NCBI RefSeq assembly: GCF_001420995.1
Contig: NZ_CP012184.1
Span: 5,254,501 to 5,318,500 of the forward strand
From: Pseudonocardia sp. EC080619-01
Lineage (GTDB): Bacteria; Actinomycetota; Actinomycetes; Mycobacteriales; Pseudonocardiaceae
Reading direction: 5' to 3'
DNA length: 64,000 bases
A program made the position numbers and the translations under genes. Shown here piece after piece: positions 37,610 to 48,835 of this stretch; position 1 is the stretch's first letter; every line of letters starts with the position of its first letter. Under the pieces are notes generated by a model, which made no database searches, was not told the DNA's origin, and saw only the letters and a list, made by a program, of their open reading frames with translations.

Positions 37610-39154
37610 TCAGGGCCGGCGCCAGTGGCGACCGGTGCGGGCGAGCATCTCGGCGGACGAGTCGGGACCCCAGGATCCGGCCGGGTAGCCGTCGGGCCCG
37701 TCGGGCAACCCCGACCAGTGCTCGATGACCGGGTCGAGGATCTCCCAGGACCGCTCGACCTCCTCGTTCACCGGGAACAGCGACGGCTCCCCGAGCAGGA
37801 CGTCGAGGATGAGCCGCTCGTAGGCCTCGGGGGAGGACTCGGTGAAGGCGTTGCCGTAGCCGAAGTCCATCGTGACGTCGCGGACCTCCATCTGGTTGCC
37901 GGGCACCTTGGAGCCGAACCGCATCGTCACCCCCTCGTCCGGCTGGACCCGGATGACCAGGGCGTTCTGCCCCAGCTCCTCGGTCATCGTCTCGTCGAAG
38001 GGCAGGTGCGGGGCACGCTTGAAGACGACGGCGATCTCGGTGACCCGCCGGCCGAGCCGCTTGCCGGTGCGCAGGTAGAACGGCACCCCGGCCCAGCGGC
38101 GGTTCTCGACCTCGCAGGTGATCGCGGCGAAGGTCTCGGTCGTGGAGTCGGGGTTGAACCCCTCCTCCTCCTTGAGCCCGGGGACCTCCTCGCCGCCCTG
38201 CCAGCCGCCGTCGTACTGACCGCGGGCGGTGGTCTCGTCCAGCGGCAGCGGGAGCTTGACCGCCTTCAGCACCTTGATCTTCTCGGCGCGCAGCTCGTCC
38301 GACGAGAACGACGTCGGCTCCTCCATCGCGGTGAAGGCGAGGAGCTGCAGCAGGTGGTTCTGGATGACGTCCCGGGCGGCGCCGATGCCGTCGTAGTAGC
38401 CGGCACGCCCGCCCAGCCCGATGTCCTCGGCCATCGTGATCTGCACGTGGTCGACGTAGTTCGCGTTCCAGATCGGCTCGAACAGCTGGTTCGCGAACCG
38501 GAGGGCGAGGACGTTCTGGACGGTCTCCTTGCCGAGGTAGTGGTCGATGCGGAACACCGAGTCCTCGGGGAAGACCTCGTTGACGATCGCGTTCAGCTCC
38601 TTGGCCGAGGCCAGGTCGTGCCCGAACGGCTTCTCGATCACCACCCGGCGCCAGACGTCCGGGTCCTCCTGGGCGGACAGCCCCGACCGGGCGAGCTGCT
38701 TGCAGACGACCGGGAACGCGCTGGGCGGGATCGACAGGTAGAACGCGTGGTTCCCGCCGGTGCCGCGCTTCTCGTCCAGCTCGCGGACGGTGCGCTCGAG
38801 CTCGTCGAACGCGGCGTCGTCGTCGAAGGCACCCTGGACGAACCGCAGGCCCTCGGCCAGCCGGTCCCAGACCTCCTGGCGGAACGGGGTCCGCGCGTGC
38901 TCCCGGACGGCCTCGTACACGACCTGTCCGAAGTCCTCGGAGTCCCAGTCGCGGCGGGCGAACCCGGTGAGCGCGAAGCCCGGCGGGAGCAGGCCGCGGT
39001 TGGCGAGGTCGTAGATCGCCGGCATCAGCTTCTTGCGGGAGAGATCACCGGTGACCCCGAAGATCACCAGTCCGCACGGGCCGGCGATGCGGGGGAGCCG
39101 CTTGTCGCGGGGATCGCGCAGCGGGTTGGTCCGGCCGCCGTTCGCGGTGGGCAT
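37610..39154 (-). CDS. zwf: Glucose-6-phosphate 1-dehydrogenase
   Basis: Oxidises glucose 6-phosphate to 6-phosphogluconolactone, the entry to the pentose phosphate pathway. The 514-residue protein has the coenzyme fold VIFGVTGDLSRKKLMPAIYDL and the active-site signature RIDHYLGKE near residues 201-209. EKPFGHDLASAKELN and the C-terminal beta-sheet domain follow. The ATG start has GAGGAGCG directly upstream. Confidence 0.97.
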   Translation of the reverse strand: MPTANGGRTNPLRDPRDKRLPRIAGPCGLVIFGVTGDLSRKKLMPAIYDLANRGLLPPGFALTGFARRDWDSEDFGQVVYEAVREHARTPFRQEVWDRLAEGLRFVQGAFDDDAAFDELERTVRELDEKRGTGGNHAFYLSIPPSAFPVVCKQLARSGLSAQEDPDVWRRVVIEKPFGHDLASAKELNAIVNEVFPEDSVFRIDHYLGKETVQNVLALRFANQLFEPIWNANYVDHVQITMAEDIGLGGRAGYYDGIGAARDVIQNHLLQLLAFTAMEEPTSFSSDELRAEKIKVLKAVKLPLPLDETTARGQYDGGWQGGEEVPGLKEEEGFNPDSTTETFAAITCEVENRRWAGVPFYLRTGKRLGRRVTEIAVVFKRAPHLPFDETMTEELGQNALVIRVQPDEGVTMRFGSKVPGNQMEVRDVTMDFGYGNAFTESSPEAYERLILDVLLGEPSLFPVNEEVERSWEILDPVIEHWSGLPDGPDGYPAGSWGPDSSAEMLARTGRHWRRP

Positions 39155-39186
39155 CGCTCCTCGGCCTTCCTGTGTGTGTGACCGTG

Positions 39187-40887
39187 TCAGTTCTGGACGG
39201 CTCGCGCCAGCGTGACCAGGCCGGTCAGCCGATCGGCCAGGTGCAGCCGCAGCACCGGCCGTCCCCGGCGCCGCTGGTCCTCGACGACCGCGCGGGCCTG
39301 CGCCGCATGAAGGCTAGCCAGTCCGGACGGTTCCGGCGCGGTTCCCGCGCCGAACGGATCATCACCACCCGGGCCGGGTGACCCCACGGTGCCGTCGGAC
39401 ACCGGGTCGCCTGCCGGTTCACCACCGTCGAGGCCGCCGCCGGTGAGGTGGCAGTGGACGGCGCGGTCGGGCGCGCCGGTGTCACCGGCCCGGCAGCCGG
39501 GAGCCCAGCCGAACGCGACCGGGAGCCCGGCGCGCTCGGCGAGCGGGCCCCGCAGCACACCGACCGAGGCGTCCGACTCGGGATCGAGCCAGGCGGAGAC
39601 CGCCAGGTGACCGCCGTCGCCCGCGGCGGCGGCGAGGGCGTCGAGGGCACCGGCGACGGTGTCCACCCCGGACGGCAGCCAGTCCCCGGCGTGCACGGCG
39701 ATCCCGCCGTCGGTGAAGGACGGCTCCGGGTCGGGCCCGCCGGGATCGGCGGTGGGGACCGCGGGGGCGAACGGGTCGGCGTCGAGCACCCGCGCGGCGA
39801 GTGCGGCCGCGACCTGCCAGAGCACGATCGCGGCGCCGGGCCCCGCGTCGGTGCGGACGGCGCCGCCACCCGGCCCGGGAACCGCCCCGGTGCCGTCGGC
39901 GTGCACCTCCACGGCGCCGGGTGGTCCGGCCTCCGCGCCGGCCCGGGCGGGCACCGGCTCGCCGGGGCCGGCGGCCACCGCGACCAGGCCGGCCGCGGTC
40001 AGCAGCGGTCCGAGCCAGGCCGTCACGGCCGGGGACCGGACCTCGTCGCGCAGTACGAGCACCGAACCGCGGGCGGCCGCCAGCGCCCCGGCGAGCAGCA
40101 GGGCCGGGTTGTCGGGGTCGTCGGCGGCGAGGGCCTGCTCGGTGGGGACGGCGTCGGCGAGCAGCCCGGCGACGTCGGCACCGGCCAGCCCGGCGGGCAC
40201 CAGGCCCAGCGGTCCGAGCGCGCCGAACCGGCCGGGGACGTCGGCGTCGAGGGTGACGACGACGGTGCCGTCCGGGTCCGGTGTGTCCAGTGGGGAACCG
40301 GGCTCGGTGACGTGCACGGTGCGGGCGGCGAGCGCGGCCGGGCCGACCTCGTCGGCGAGGACGGCCGCGACGGTGTGCCGGACGGCGCCGACCACCGGGT
40401 CGTCACCGGCCGGGTCCGCGACGACCAGCACGGTCTCGTCGAGCGCGCCGGACAGCGCCTCGGCGACCTGCACCGGGTCCGCGCTGTCGAGCGCGGTGAG
40501 CCGGGTGGTGTCGGGGGAGTGGGCCGCGACCAGCCGCGCGGCGGAGACGGCGTCGGGGGTGCCGACCAGCAGCACCCGGTGCGCGCCGGCGACGGCGAAC
40601 CGCTCGCGCAGCGCGGCGACCTGCCCGGCCAGCGGCCGGGACCTGCGGGCGAGGGCGGTCCAGCCGGTCCGGCCCGCCGCGGCGGACCCCCAGACGCTGG
40701 GGTCGCCGTCGGCGAGCCGGGACGCGACGGTCTCGCCAGCCAGCTCGGCCGCGATCCGCCGCGCCGCCCCCGCGAAGGGTTCTCCGGCGAGGAGCACCCG
40801 GACGGGAGCGGGGGAGTGCCCGGTGGGACCGCCGGCGGCGGCGGAGCCGAGATCGGCCCCGTCGCCGCCGGGAGTGTCGTCCGCCAA
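39187..40887 (-). CDS. Divergent glucose-6-phosphate isomerase homologue, probably not catalytic
   Basis: A 566-residue Ala/Gly/Asp-rich protein in the place held by pgi in comparable operons. Homology is visible in PGRFGALGPLGLVPAGLAGAD, against the family's GGRYS signature followed by a similar GLVP...LAG stretch. The C-terminus (GRPVLRLHLADRLTGL) is also recognisable. The signature Gly-Gly-Arg-Tyr/Phe-Ser is altered (PGRFG), and the conserved segment after FGW, which normally carries the STGQ-HKGG residues, reads APGCRAGDTGAPDRA. Catalysis therefore looks unlikely. The frame is intact with no stops, so it is under selection or recently diverged. The start is a TTG overlapping the tal stop region. 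Confidence 0.75.
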   Translation of the reverse strand: MADDTPGGDGADLGSAAAGGPTGHSPAPVRVLLAGEPFAGAARRIAAELAGETVASRLADGDPSVWGSAAAGRTGWTALARRSRPLAGQVAALRERFAVAGAHRVLLVGTPDAVSAARLVAAHSPDTTRLTALDSADPVQVAEALSGALDETVLVVADPAGDDPVVGAVRHTVAAVLADEVGPAALAARTVHVTEPGSPLDTPDPDGTVVVTLDADVPGRFGALGPLGLVPAGLAGADVAGLLADAVPTEQALAADDPDNPALLLAGALAAARGSVLVLRDEVRSPAVTAWLGPLLTAAGLVAVAAGPGEPVPARAGAEAGPPGAVEVHADGTGAVPGPGGGAVRTDAGPGAAIVLWQVAAALAARVLDADPFAPAVPTADPGGPDPEPSFTDGGIAVHAGDWLPSGVDTVAGALDALAAAAGDGGHLAVSAWLDPESDASVGVLRGPLAERAGLPVAFGWAPGCRAGDTGAPDRAVHCHLTGGGLDGGEPAGDPVSDGTVGSPGPGGDDPFGAGTAPEPSGLASLHAAQARAVVEDQRRRGRPVLRLHLADRLTGLVTLARAVQN

Positions 40888-41997
40888 CTACTTCGCAGCC
40901 TCGAGCTGCTGCCGGACGGTGTCCTGCAGCTCCGTCCAGGACTTCTCGAACTTCTCGACGCCCTCGTTCTCGAGGACCGTGTAGACGTCGTCGAGGTCGA
41001 TGCCGACGCCCTCGAGGTCGGTGAAGACCTGCTGGGCCGCACCCGCGGTGTCGGTGACCTTGTCGCCCTCGACCTCGCCGTGGTCGGCGAACGCCTCGAG
41101 CGTCTTCTCCGGCATCGTGTTGACGGTGTTGCCGACGACGAGCTCGGTGACGTAGAGGGTGTCCGGGTAGTCCGGGTTCTTGACCCCGGTCGACGCCCAC
41201 AGCGGCCGCTGGGCGTTCGCGCCCTCGGCGGCCAGTGCGTCCCAGCGGGCGCCGGAGAACGCGCTCCGGTAGGCCGCGAAGGCCAGCCGGGAGTTGGCCA
41301 CCGCCGCCCGGCCCCGCAGGCCGAGCGCCTCGTCACCGCCGATCTTCTCCAGCCGGCCGTCGATCTCGCTGTCCACGCGGGACACGAAGAACGAGCCGAC
41401 GGAGTGGATCCGGGCCAGGTCCTGGCCGTTCTCCAGGGCCCGCTCCAGGCCGGTGAGGTAGGCGTCCATGACGGCCTTGTACCGCTCCACCGAGAAGATC
41501 AGCGTGACGTTGACGCTGATGCCCTCCGCGGTGGCCCGGGTGATGGCGGGCAGGCCCGCCTCGGTCGCCGGGATCTTGACCAGCAGGTTCGGCCGGTCGA
41601 CGGCCTTGAACAGGTCCTGGGCCTGGGCCACGGTCTGCTCGGTGTCGTGCGCCAGGCGCGGGTCGACCTCGAGCGAGACCCGCCCGTCGACGCCGCCGGT
41701 CTGCTCCCAGGTGCCGGAGAAGACGTCACAGGCCTGCTGGACGTCGGCGACGGTGATCTCGCGGATCGCGTCGTCGACGCCGGCGTCGCGGGCGGCGAGC
41801 TCACGGACCTGCTCGTCGTAGGCGGCGCCGTCGGACAGCGCCCCGGCGAAGATCGTCGGGTTGGTGGTGACCCCGACGACGTTCTTCTGCTCGATCAGCT
41901 GCGCGAGGTTGCCGCTGTTCAGGCGCTCGCGGGACAGGTCGTCGAGCCAGATGGACACCCCGGCCGCCGACAGTGCGGCCAGACGATCGTTGCTCAT
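40888..41997 (-). CDS. tal: Transaldolase
   Basis: Transfers dihydroxyacetone units between sugar phosphates in the non-oxidative pentose phosphate pathway. The 369-residue protein has [13 protein letters not shown], the [13 protein letters not shown] signature and the Schiff-base lysine in LLVKIPAT (about residue 140). [22 protein letters not shown] and [11 protein letters not shown] complete the fold. The ATG start follows AAAGGAGAG. It sits 35 bases after tkt and is followed directly by the pgi-like gene. Confidence 0.96.
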   Translation of the reverse strand: MSNDRLAALSAAGVSIWLDDLSRERLNSGNLAQLIEQKNVVGVTTNPTIFAGALSDGAAYDEQVRELAARDAGVDDAIREITVADVQQACDVFSGTWEQTGGVDGRVSLEVDPRLAHDTEQTVAQAQDLFKAVDRPNLLVKIPATEAGLPAITRATAEGISVNVTLIFSVERYKAVMDAYLTGLERALENGQDLARIHSVGSFFVSRVDSEIDGRLEKIGGDEALGLRGRAAVANSRLAFAAYRSAFSGARWDALAAEGANAQRPLWASTGVKNPDYPDTLYVTELVVGNTVNTMPEKTLEAFADHGEVEGDKVTDTAGAAQQVFTDLEGVGIDLDDVYTVLENEGVEKFEKSWTELQDTVRQQLEAAK

Positions 41998-42032
41998 GGG
42001 TTGCTCTCCTTTGCGATCGGGTGCCGTCGGGT

Positions 42033-44159
42033 TCAGGAGCTCTTCTCGGCCGCGGCGAGGGTCTCCCGCGCGGCCTCGGCGACGGTGTCGGCGGTGAAGC
42101 CGAACTTCTCGAACAGGGTGGCCTGGTCGGCGCTGGCGCCGAAGTGCTCGATGGACACCGAGCGGCCGGCGTCGCCGACGTAGCCGCGCCACGGCATCGC
42201 GATGCCCGCCTCGACGGACACCCGGGCCCGCACCGCGGGCGGCAGCACCGAGTCGCGGTAGTCCTGGTCCTGCGCCTCGAACCACTCGATGCACGGCATC
42301 GACACCACCCGGGTACCGAAGCCCTCGGCCTCGAGGGTCTTGCGCGCCCGCACCGCGAGGTGCAGCTCCGAGCCGGTCGCGACGATCACGAGCTGCGGGA
42401 CGCCGGACGAGGCCTCCTCCAGGACGTAGCCGCCGCGGGCGACGCCCTCGGCGGTCGTACCGGTCAGCGTCGGGACGTTCTGCCGGGTGAGCGCGAACCC
42501 GACCGGGCCGCCGTCGACCGCCTCGAGGGCGGCCTTCCAGGCGTAGGTGGTCTCGTTGGCGTCGCCGGGGCGGACGACCGAGAGGCCCGGGATGGCGCGC
42601 AGCGCCGCGAGGTGTTCGATCGGCTGGTGGGTCGGGCCGTCCTCGCCGAGACCGATCGAGTCGTGCGTCCAGACGTAGATCGGGTTGGTCTTCATCAGCG
42701 CGGCCAGCCGGACGGCCGGGCGCATGTAGTCGGAGAAGACCAGGAACGTGCCGCCGTAGGCGCGGGTCGGGCCGTGCAGCGCGATGCCGTTGAGGACCGC
42801 GCCCATGGCGTGCTCGCGGACACCGAAGTGCAGCGTGCGGCCGTACGGGCTGGTGGTCCACATGCCGGTCGACGCCGACTTGGGGCCGAACGAGTCGACG
42901 CCCTTCATCGAGGTGTTGTTCGACTCCGCGAGGTCGGCCGAGCCGCCCCACAGCTCCGGCAGGACGTCGGCGAGGGCGGCCAGCACGGAACCGGACGCCT
43001 TCCGGGTCGCGAGGCCCTTCTCGTCGGCCTCGAAGGTCGGGAGCGCCTCGGCCCAGCCCTCGGGCAGGCGGCCCGCGACCAGCCGGTCGAGCAGCTGCTT
43101 GCGGTGCGGCTCGCGGCCGGCCCACTCGTCGAAGGTGCCCTGCCACGCGTCGTGTGCGGCGCGGGAGCGCTCGCCGACCGCGCGGGTGTGCGCGAGCACG
43201 TCGTCGTCGACCTCGAAGTCGCGGTCCGGGTCGAAGCCCAGGACCTCCTTGACGGCGCGCACCTCGTCGTCGCCCAGCGCGGCGCCGTGCGCGGCCCCGG
43301 TGTTCATCTTGTTGGGCGCCGGGTAGCCGATCACCGTGCGCAGCACGATCATCGACGGCCGTGCGGTCTCGGCGCGGGCCGCCTCGAGCGCGTCGAGGAT
43401 GCCGGTGACGTTCTCGCCGCCCTCGACGGTCTGGACGTGCCAGCCGTAGGCCTCGTAGCGCTTCGCGGTGTCCTCGTTGAGGGCGATCGCGGTGTCGTCC
43501 TCGATCGAGATCTCGTTGGCGTCGTAGATCACCGTGAGGTTGCCGAGCTCCTGGCGGCCGGCCAGCGACGACGCCTCGGAGGCGACGCCCTCCTCGATGT
43601 CGCCGTCCGAGGCGATCACGTAGATCTGGTGGTCGAACGGCGAGGCGCCCTCGGGGGCGTCCGGGTCGAACAGGCCGCGCTCACGGCGCGACGCGATCGC
43701 CATGCCGACCGCGGAGGAGAGGCCCTGGCCCAGCGGGCCGGTGGTCATCTCGACGCCGCGGGTGTGGCCGTACTCCGGGTGACCCGGGGTCAGCGAGCCC
43801 CACTTGCGGAGCTGCTCCAGGTCCTCCCGCTCCAGGCCGTAGCCGGCCAGGTACAGCTGGATGTAGAGGGTGAGGCTGGAGTGCCCGGCGGAGAGCACGA
43901 ACCGGTCGCGGCCCATCCAGTCCGGGTCGGCCGGGTCGTGCCGCATGACGCGCTGGAACAGCGTGTACGCCAGCGGGGCCAGGCTCATCGCGGTGCCCGG
44001 GTGGCCGCTGCCGCACTTCTGCACCGCGTCCGCGGCGAGTACGCGGATCGTGTCCACGGCCCTGCGGTCCAGGTCGGTCCAGTCGGCGGGCACGTGCGCG
44101 CGGGTGAGCGCGGCGACGGCGGCGTCCCCGGCGTGGGGGGACGTGGCGGTCTCGGACAA
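42033..44159 (-). CDS. tkt: Transketolase
   Basis: Moves two-carbon units between sugar phosphates using thiamine diphosphate. The 708-residue protein has [20 protein letters not shown] near residue 50 and [20 protein letters not shown]. The thiamine motif is [20 protein letters not shown] (about 180), and the second domain has [20 protein letters not shown]. The start is a TTG with AGGAG 8 bases upstream; no better ATG or GTG fits the conserved N-terminus. First gene of the minus-strand pentose phosphate operon, divergent from ctaB. Confidence 0.95.
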   Translation of the reverse strand: MSETATSPHAGDAAVAALTRAHVPADWTDLDRRAVDTIRVLAADAVQKCGSGHPGTAMSLAPLAYTLFQRVMRHDPADPDWMGRDRFVLSAGHSSLTLYIQLYLAGYGLEREDLEQLRKWGSLTPGHPEYGHTRGVEMTTGPLGQGLSSAVGMAIASRRERGLFDPDAPEGASPFDHQIYVIASDGDIEEGVASEASSLAGRQELGNLTVIYDANEISIEDDTAIALNEDTAKRYEAYGWHVQTVEGGENVTGILDALEAARAETARPSMIVLRTVIGYPAPNKMNTGAAHGAALGDDEVRAVKEVLGFDPDRDFEVDDDVLAHTRAVGERSRAAHDAWQGTFDEWAGREPHRKQLLDRLVAGRLPEGWAEALPTFEADEKGLATRKASGSVLAALADVLPELWGGSADLAESNNTSMKGVDSFGPKSASTGMWTTSPYGRTLHFGVREHAMGAVLNGIALHGPTRAYGGTFLVFSDYMRPAVRLAALMKTNPIYVWTHDSIGLGEDGPTHQPIEHLAALRAIPGLSVVRPGDANETTYAWKAALEAVDGGPVGFALTRQNVPTLTGTTAEGVARGGYVLEEASSGVPQLVIVATGSELHLAVRARKTLEAEGFGTRVVSMPCIEWFEAQDQDYRDSVLPPAVRARVSVEAGIAMPWRGYVGDAGRSVSIEHFGASADQATLFEKFGFTADTVAEAARETLAAAEKSS

Positions 44160-44534
44160 GACGGTGGCTCCTGTACTCGCGTCGGCATGTGACGGTCGTG
44201 CCGCGGGCGGTCTGCGTGCACTCCGCAGGCTCCTCGGACACGCTGCGGCGCTCCGGAGGACCCGGCGGCACCGCTGCCGCCCCCGGCGGCGCCCACCCTA
44301 CTGCGCGGGCCCGGGGCCTGCGGCTTTGCCGCCGGTCACGGCGCCCGTTCCGGACACCCGGGACGGGCGTACCCCGCGGGGCCCTCCGGCATGCGAAGGG
44401 TTAGCATCGACGCGCTGTAGAACTAGAGCGTCGGCGGGACTCCGGCGACCTCCGCTCTCAGCCCCGGACCGTGCGGTCGACCACCGCGCAGGGACGGAGT
44501 CGAAGAACTGCCGAGCCGAGCGAGGTACGAACAG
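44160..44534. other. Divergent promoter region between tkt and ctaB
   Basis: 375 bases without a credible gene. On the minus strand a TAGGGT box near 44297 could serve tkt; on the plus strand TAGCAT near 44403 could serve ctaB. A G+C-rich inverted repeat lies around 44250-44290. No riboswitch or operator was recognised. Confidence 0.45.
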
Positions 44535-45587
44535 GTGAGCGCACCCGCCTCCCGGCGGAACCGGGCCGTCGAGACCTCGACCGCCGGATTCGCGCCCGCC
44601 GAGGTCACGCCGGACTCCCCGGAGCCCGCACAGCCCCCGCCGGCCGGGTCCGGGGCGGCGACCGAGGCGCCCGCGCCGGTTGCACCGGCGGGCCGGTGGG
44701 CCCGGGTGCGCGCCACCGTGGCGGCCTACCTCGGCCTCACCAAGACCCGGATCATCGAGCAGCTGCTCGTGGTCACCGTGCCCGCGATGTTCCTCGCGCA
44801 GCGCGGCGTCCCGTCGCTGTGGCTGATCGTCGCCACGTTGTTCGGCGGGGCGATGGCCGCGGCCGCGGCGCACGCGCTGAACTGTGTCGCCGACGCCGAC
44901 ATCGACCAGAAGATGAAGCGCACCGCCCGGCGGCCGCTGGCGAAGGGCCAGGTCCCCACCCGGCACGCGCTGATCTTCGGTCTGGTGCTCGCGGCGCTCA
45001 GCTCGGTCTGGCTCGGGTTCACCACGAACTGGCTCGCCGCCGCGCTGTCGCTGGCCGCGATCGCCTTCTACGTGCTCGTCTACACGCTGCTGCTGAAGCG
45101 GCGGACCTCGCAGAACATCGTCTGGGGCGGTGCCGCGGGCTGCATGCCGGTGGTGATCGGCTGGGCCGCCGTCACCGGCTCGGTCGAGTGGCCGGCCCTG
45201 GTCATGTTCGGCGTGATCTTCTTCTGGACGCCGCCGCACTTCTGGGCGCTCGCGATGCGTTACCGCGAGGACTACGCCGCGGCCGGTGTGCCGATGCTCC
45301 CGGTGATCGCCCCCGCTCCCGCGGTCACGGTCCGGATCGTCGTCTACAGCTGGGTGATGGTGGCGTGGAGCCTGCTCCTGCTGCCGGCGACGTCGTGGGT
45401 GTACCTCGCCGTCGCGGCGCTCGGCGGTATCTACTTCGTCGTCCGGGCGCACAAGCTGCACGCCGAGGTGAAGGCGGGCGGCGAGGTGTCGCCGATGCCG
45501 CTGTTCCACCTCTCGAACATCTACCTGTGCGTGCTGTTCGCGGCGATCGCCGTCGACGCGGCGCTCGGGCTCCCGCTGCTGTTCTGA
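44535..45587 (+). CDS. ctaB: Protoheme IX farnesyltransferase (heme O synthase)
   Basis: Adds a farnesyl group to heme B in the cytoplasmic membrane, giving heme O for cytochrome c oxidase. The 350-residue protein has a Pro/Ala-rich N-terminal tail of about 50 residues, then about nine membrane helices. It has the UbiA-family prenyl-diphosphate motifs NCVADADID (near residue 116) and [12 protein letters not shown] after the [10 protein letters not shown] segment. The GTG start lacks a strong ribosome binding site. Its partner ctaA lies on the other strand further along. Confidence 0.96.
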   Translation: MSAPASRRNRAVETSTAGFAPAEVTPDSPEPAQPPPAGSGAATEAPAPVAPAGRWARVRATVAAYLGLTKTRIIEQLLVVTVPAMFLAQRGVPSLWLIVATLFGGAMAAAAAHALNCVADADIDQKMKRTARRPLAKGQVPTRHALIFGLVLAALSSVWLGFTTNWLAAALSLAAIAFYVLVYTLLLKRRTSQNIVWGGAAGCMPVVIGWAAVTGSVEWPALVMFGVIFFWTPPHFWALAMRYREDYAAAGVPMLPVIAPAPAVTVRIVVYSWVMVAWSLLLLPATSWVYLAVAALGGIYFVVRAHKLHAEVKAGGEVSPMPLFHLSNIYLCVLFAAIAVDAALGLPLLF

Positions 45588-45618
45588 TCCGCCGCCCCGT
45601 GCGGGGTCGTGCGTGCGG

Positions 45619-46788
45619 TCAGAACGGTGCCGCACGGGCCACCGGCACGTGTGCCGCGACCAGATCGAGCAGCGCCTCGTCGGCGCCGTGGCGGGCCACC
45701 ATCTGCAGGCCGACCGGACAGCCGTCCGGGCCGAACCCCGCCGGGACGCTCACCGCGGGATGCCCGGACAGGTTGAACGCCCAGGTCAGGGCCACGCTCA
45801 TCCGCCCGCCTGGTCCGTCGTGACCGTGCGGCCCCGCAGGGGTGGTCGGGGTGAGGAGCAGGTCGGCCCGCGCGAAGAACGCCCGTAGCGCCCGGTCGTT
45901 CGCGGCGCGCAGCTCGTGGGCGGCCCGGACCGCGGCGGGACCGGCGTCCGGGTGGCGCAGGGCGGTCCAGGCCGGAGCGGGGTCGTGGAGCCGCAGCGGG
46001 ACGTCGACGGCGGCCGCCCCCGCCGCGCGGAGCAGGTCGGCCGCCGCGGCCCGGGCGATCCCGACGACGTCCGGATCGAGCTCCCGGGCGGCGAACCCGA
46101 GATCGTCGGACCACGCGGCCGTGGCGAACCCCGCGTCGCTCCCGGCCCCGGAACCGGACCCGGCGGGCACGGGTCCCGTGGTGACCGCGTCCAGCCAGGG
46201 CCGCAGCAGCGCGGGATCCCGGACCAGCACACCAGGGGTCGCGAGCCCGGTCGGGTCCGTCGACGGCACCAGCCCGGACGTCGGCCGGTACCCGATGATC
46301 CCGCACCAGGCGGCCGGGATGCGGACGGAGCCGGCGCCGTCCGACCCGGTCGCGAGCGGCACGATGCCCGCTCCGACGGCCGCTGCCGACCCGGCCGACG
46401 ACCCGCCGGGCGACCGGTCGCCGCGCCACGGGTTGCGGGTCGGGCCGCGGTCGGTCGCACCCCACGTCTGGTACCCGGGACCGCGGGGCACCGACGTCGT
46501 CCCGATCGGGACGGCCCCCGCCGCGAGCAGCCGCCGCACCGCCGGCGCCCCGCCCCCGAGCCGCCACCGCCCCTTCACGGCGACCGGCATCCCGTCGAGC
46601 GCCCCCCGCGGAGCCTCCCGCCCGTGTTCGCACGGCTTCGGTCCGCCCGCACGGGATCCGATCCCGTGCGAGCGACCTGATCCCGTGCGAACCGGGGCCG
46701 GGACGGGGGCCGTGAACGCCCGGAGCCAGGGGTCGGTCCTGGTGCGGCGGGTGTGGGCCTCCGCGACCGCCTCGGGGCCGGTGCTCAC
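45619..46788 (-). CDS. Amidase-signature family hydrolase, unusually short and with a repeat-derived insertion
   Basis: A 389-residue amidase with the Ser-cisSer-Lys triad in place: Lys72 in PVAVKGR, the GGSSAGS loop at 128-134 and the nucleophile Ser154 in [12 protein letters not shown]. Two oddities appear. Residues about 35-60 ([20 protein letters not shown]) come from a palindromic repeat at the DNA level. The usual segment just after the catalytic Lys (about 25 residues including a conserved Asp/Gly-rich turn) is shortened to WRLGGGAP. The enzyme may be impaired; the substrate is unknown. The GTG overlaps the preceding peptidase stop codon. Confidence 0.8.
   Translation of the reverse strand: MSTGPEAVAEAHTRRTRTDPWLRAFTAPVPAPVRTGSGRSHGIGSRAGGPKPCEHGREAPRGALDGMPVAVKGRWRLGGGAPAVRRLLAAGAVPIGTTSVPRGPGYQTWGATDRGPTRNPWRGDRSPGGSSAGSAAAVGAGIVPLATGSDGAGSVRIPAAWCGIIGYRPTSGLVPSTDPTGLATPGVLVRDPALLRPWLDAVTTGPVPAGSGSGAGSDAGFATAAWSDDLGFAARELDPDVVGIARAAAADLLRAAGAAAVDVPLRLHDPAPAWTALRHPDAGPAAVRAAHELRAANDRALRAFFARADLLLTPTTPAGPHGHDGPGGRMSVALTWAFNLSGHPAVSVPAGFGPDGCPVGLQMVARHGADEALLDLVAAHVPVARAAPF
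46648..46689. repeat. Palindromic repeat inside the amidase gene
   Basis: cgcacgggatc (46648-46658) is followed after one base by its exact reverse complement (46660-46670), and the second half recurs at 46679-46689. The sequence is translated in frame in the amidase. Confidence 0.8.
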
Positions 46789-48824
46789 CGGAGCAGCTCG
46801 GGGGTCTCCCACTCCTCGCCGAGCACGTGCGCCGCCAGGAACGCGTGGACGGTCTCGTACCAGAGCTTGGCGTGGTTCGGCGCGAGCACCCAGTGGTTCT
46901 CGTCCGGGAAGTACAGGAACCGGTGCGGGTTCGCCTCCGGGTCCGCCTGCCGGGACACCAGGTCCCACCACAGCCGCAGGCCCTCGCCGATCGGGACCCG
47001 GTGGTCGCGGTCGCCGTGGATCACCAGCATCGGCGTGGTGATCGCGTCGGCGTGGAGGTGCGGGCTGTTCTCCCGCGCCATCTCCGGTGTCATCTCGGTC
47101 AGCCAGTACTCGGCGTGGTCGGTCGTCGGCCCGAACTGGTCGAGCGCCCAGAGGCTGGCGTGCGTGACGATCGCCGCGAACCGGTCGGTGTGCCCGGCGG
47201 TCCAGTTCGCCATGTAGCCGCCGAAGGAGCCGCCCATCGCGGCCGTACGGGTCGCGTCGACGTCCGGGCGGGCGACGGCGGCGTCGGTCACGGCCATGAG
47301 GTCGTCGAACGGTGGCCCGCCCCAGTGACCCCAGCCGCGTTGCACGAAGTCCTGGCCGTAGCCGGTGGACAGCGCCGGGTCGGGGAGCAGCACGGCGTAG
47401 CCGCGGGCCGCCATCAGCCACGGGTTCCACCGCCACGACCAGGCGTTCCAGCTGTTCAGCGGCCCGCCGTGGATCCACAGCAGCAGCGGGGCCGGGGCGT
47501 CCGGGCCGGCACCGGTGGGCAGCACCAGCCAGCCGCGGACCCGGGTGCCGTCCCCGGTGACGGTCTCGACCTCGGTGAGCGTGCCGGGCAGCTCCGGGGC
47601 GTCGGCCGGGCCGGCCAGGGGGAGGGGGGTCGCGCCGGGGGTGCGGGCGTCCACCCGGACCGGTGCGGGCGGGGCGTCGTAGGCGGTGCGCAGCGCGTAG
47701 ACCCAGCGGCCGTCCGGGCTCGGCACCGGATCGGTGTAGCAGCCGTGGTCGCCGGTGAGCCGGGTGACGACGTCGTCGGACGGGCCGGCGCCGAGATCGA
47801 TGCGGAACAGCGGGCCGCGGCCGTCCTCGTCGGCGGTGACGACCAGCGCGGACGCGTCGGGGACCCACCGCACGGCCGACGGCCAGCGGTCCCAGCCGGG
47901 CGCGACCGGGCGCGGCGCGCCCCCGGCGAGCGGGACCAGCACCAGATCGGTGCGCGGGGCGGTGTCCGGTGTGGACACCGACTCGCGGAGGACGGCGACG
48001 GTGCGGCCGTCCGGGGAGACCCGCGGCCCGGAGTACTCGTGGCCGTCGCCGGCGAGGAGGTCGCGGTGCCCGCCGCCGTCGGTGCCGATCGCGACGATCC
48101 GGCTGCGCCGCCGCCCGTTCCCGCGGGGCGTGTTCCAGGCGGTCACGACGGTCGTCCCGTCGGGGGAGACGTCGAAGCCGGCCTCGTCCAGCGCGCGGCC
48201 CGGGGCCGGTGTCAGGTCGGTCCAGTCCGCGCCGTCGTTGCGGAGCAGCCGGACCTCGGCGGGCCCGAGGTCGTGGTCCCAGTGCCGCACCGGGTGGCCG
48301 GTGTGCAGGATCGCCGAGACCTTCGCCTCGCTGCGGGCGGTACGCCGGCGCTCGTCGTCCGCGCCCGTCACCGCCCCGGGCAGGGTCGGAGACGACGCGA
48401 CGACGGTCCCCGCCTCCCGCGCGACGACGACGTCGTCGATCCCGCCGGGACGCGTCCCGGCCGGGCGTGCCTCACCCCCGCCCGCGGGCAGCAGCCACAG
48501 CCCCGACGGCGTCTCGCCGTCGCCGGACGCGTCCGGATCGGACCGCGCCGACCGGAACAGCAGGTCCCCGCCGGGGGTGAAGACCGGGCCGGACTCGCCG
48601 GCCGCCCCACGGGTGAGGCGGCGCGGCGGGTCCTCCCCGGCCGGATCGATCTCCCACAGCGCGGTGCGGTACCGCGTGCCGTCCGTCTCGAGCTCCGCGA
48701 CGCCGGTCACCAGGCGGCTGCCGTCGGGTGACAGCGCCAGCCCGGCGAGGCGGGGGAGGGCGAGGTAGGCGTCGAGATCGTGGAAGGGCGTCTCCGCGGG
48801 CTGGCTCGGCACAGGACCGTTCAT
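46785..48824 (-). CDS. S9 family peptidase (prolyl oligopeptidase-like)
   Basis: A 679-residue cytosolic serine peptidase with an N-terminal beta-propeller (repeated SPDG blades: [40 protein letters not shown]). The alpha/beta hydrolase domain from about residue 420 carries the nucleophile in GGSFGG (Ser533), the Asp in HGDRDHRVP (about 606) and the His in ENHW (about 644). The layout fits the acylaminoacyl-peptidase/S9C group. No signal peptide is visible. The stop overlaps the amidase start, so the two are probably co-translated. Confidence 0.93.
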   Translation of the reverse strand: MNGPVPSQPAETPFHDLDAYLALPRLAGLALSPDGSRLVTGVAELETDGTRYRTALWEIDPAGEDPPRRLTRGAAGESGPVFTPGGDLLFRSARSDPDASGDGETPSGLWLLPAGGGEARPAGTRPGGIDDVVVAREAGTVVASSPTLPGAVTGADDERRRTARSEAKVSAILHTGHPVRHWDHDLGPAEVRLLRNDGADWTDLTPAPGRALDEAGFDVSPDGTTVVTAWNTPRGNGRRRSRIVAIGTDGGGHRDLLAGDGHEYSGPRVSPDGRTVAVLRESVSTPDTAPRTDLVLVPLAGGAPRPVAPGWDRWPSAVRWVPDASALVVTADEDGRGPLFRIDLGAGPSDDVVTRLTGDHGCYTDPVPSPDGRWVYALRTAYDAPPAPVRVDARTPGATPLPLAGPADAPELPGTLTEVETVTGDGTRVRGWLVLPTGAGPDAPAPLLLWIHGGPLNSWNAWSWRWNPWLMAARGYAVLLPDPALSTGYGQDFVQRGWGHWGGPPFDDLMAVTDAAVARPDVDATRTAAMGGSFGGYMANWTAGHTDRFAAIVTHASLWALDQFGPTTDHAEYWLTEMTPEMARENSPHLHADAITTPMLVIHGDRDHRVPIGEGLRLWWDLVSRQADPEANPHRFLYFPDENHWVLAPNHAKLWYETVHAFLAAHVLGEEWETPELLR

Positions 48825-48835
48825 AGCATCCCGGC

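Noticed and set aside
39448-42183. A 911-codon plus-strand open frame opposite pgi and tal
   Set aside because: Same shadow effect; no start signal and Gly/Val/Arg-rich sequence without homology.
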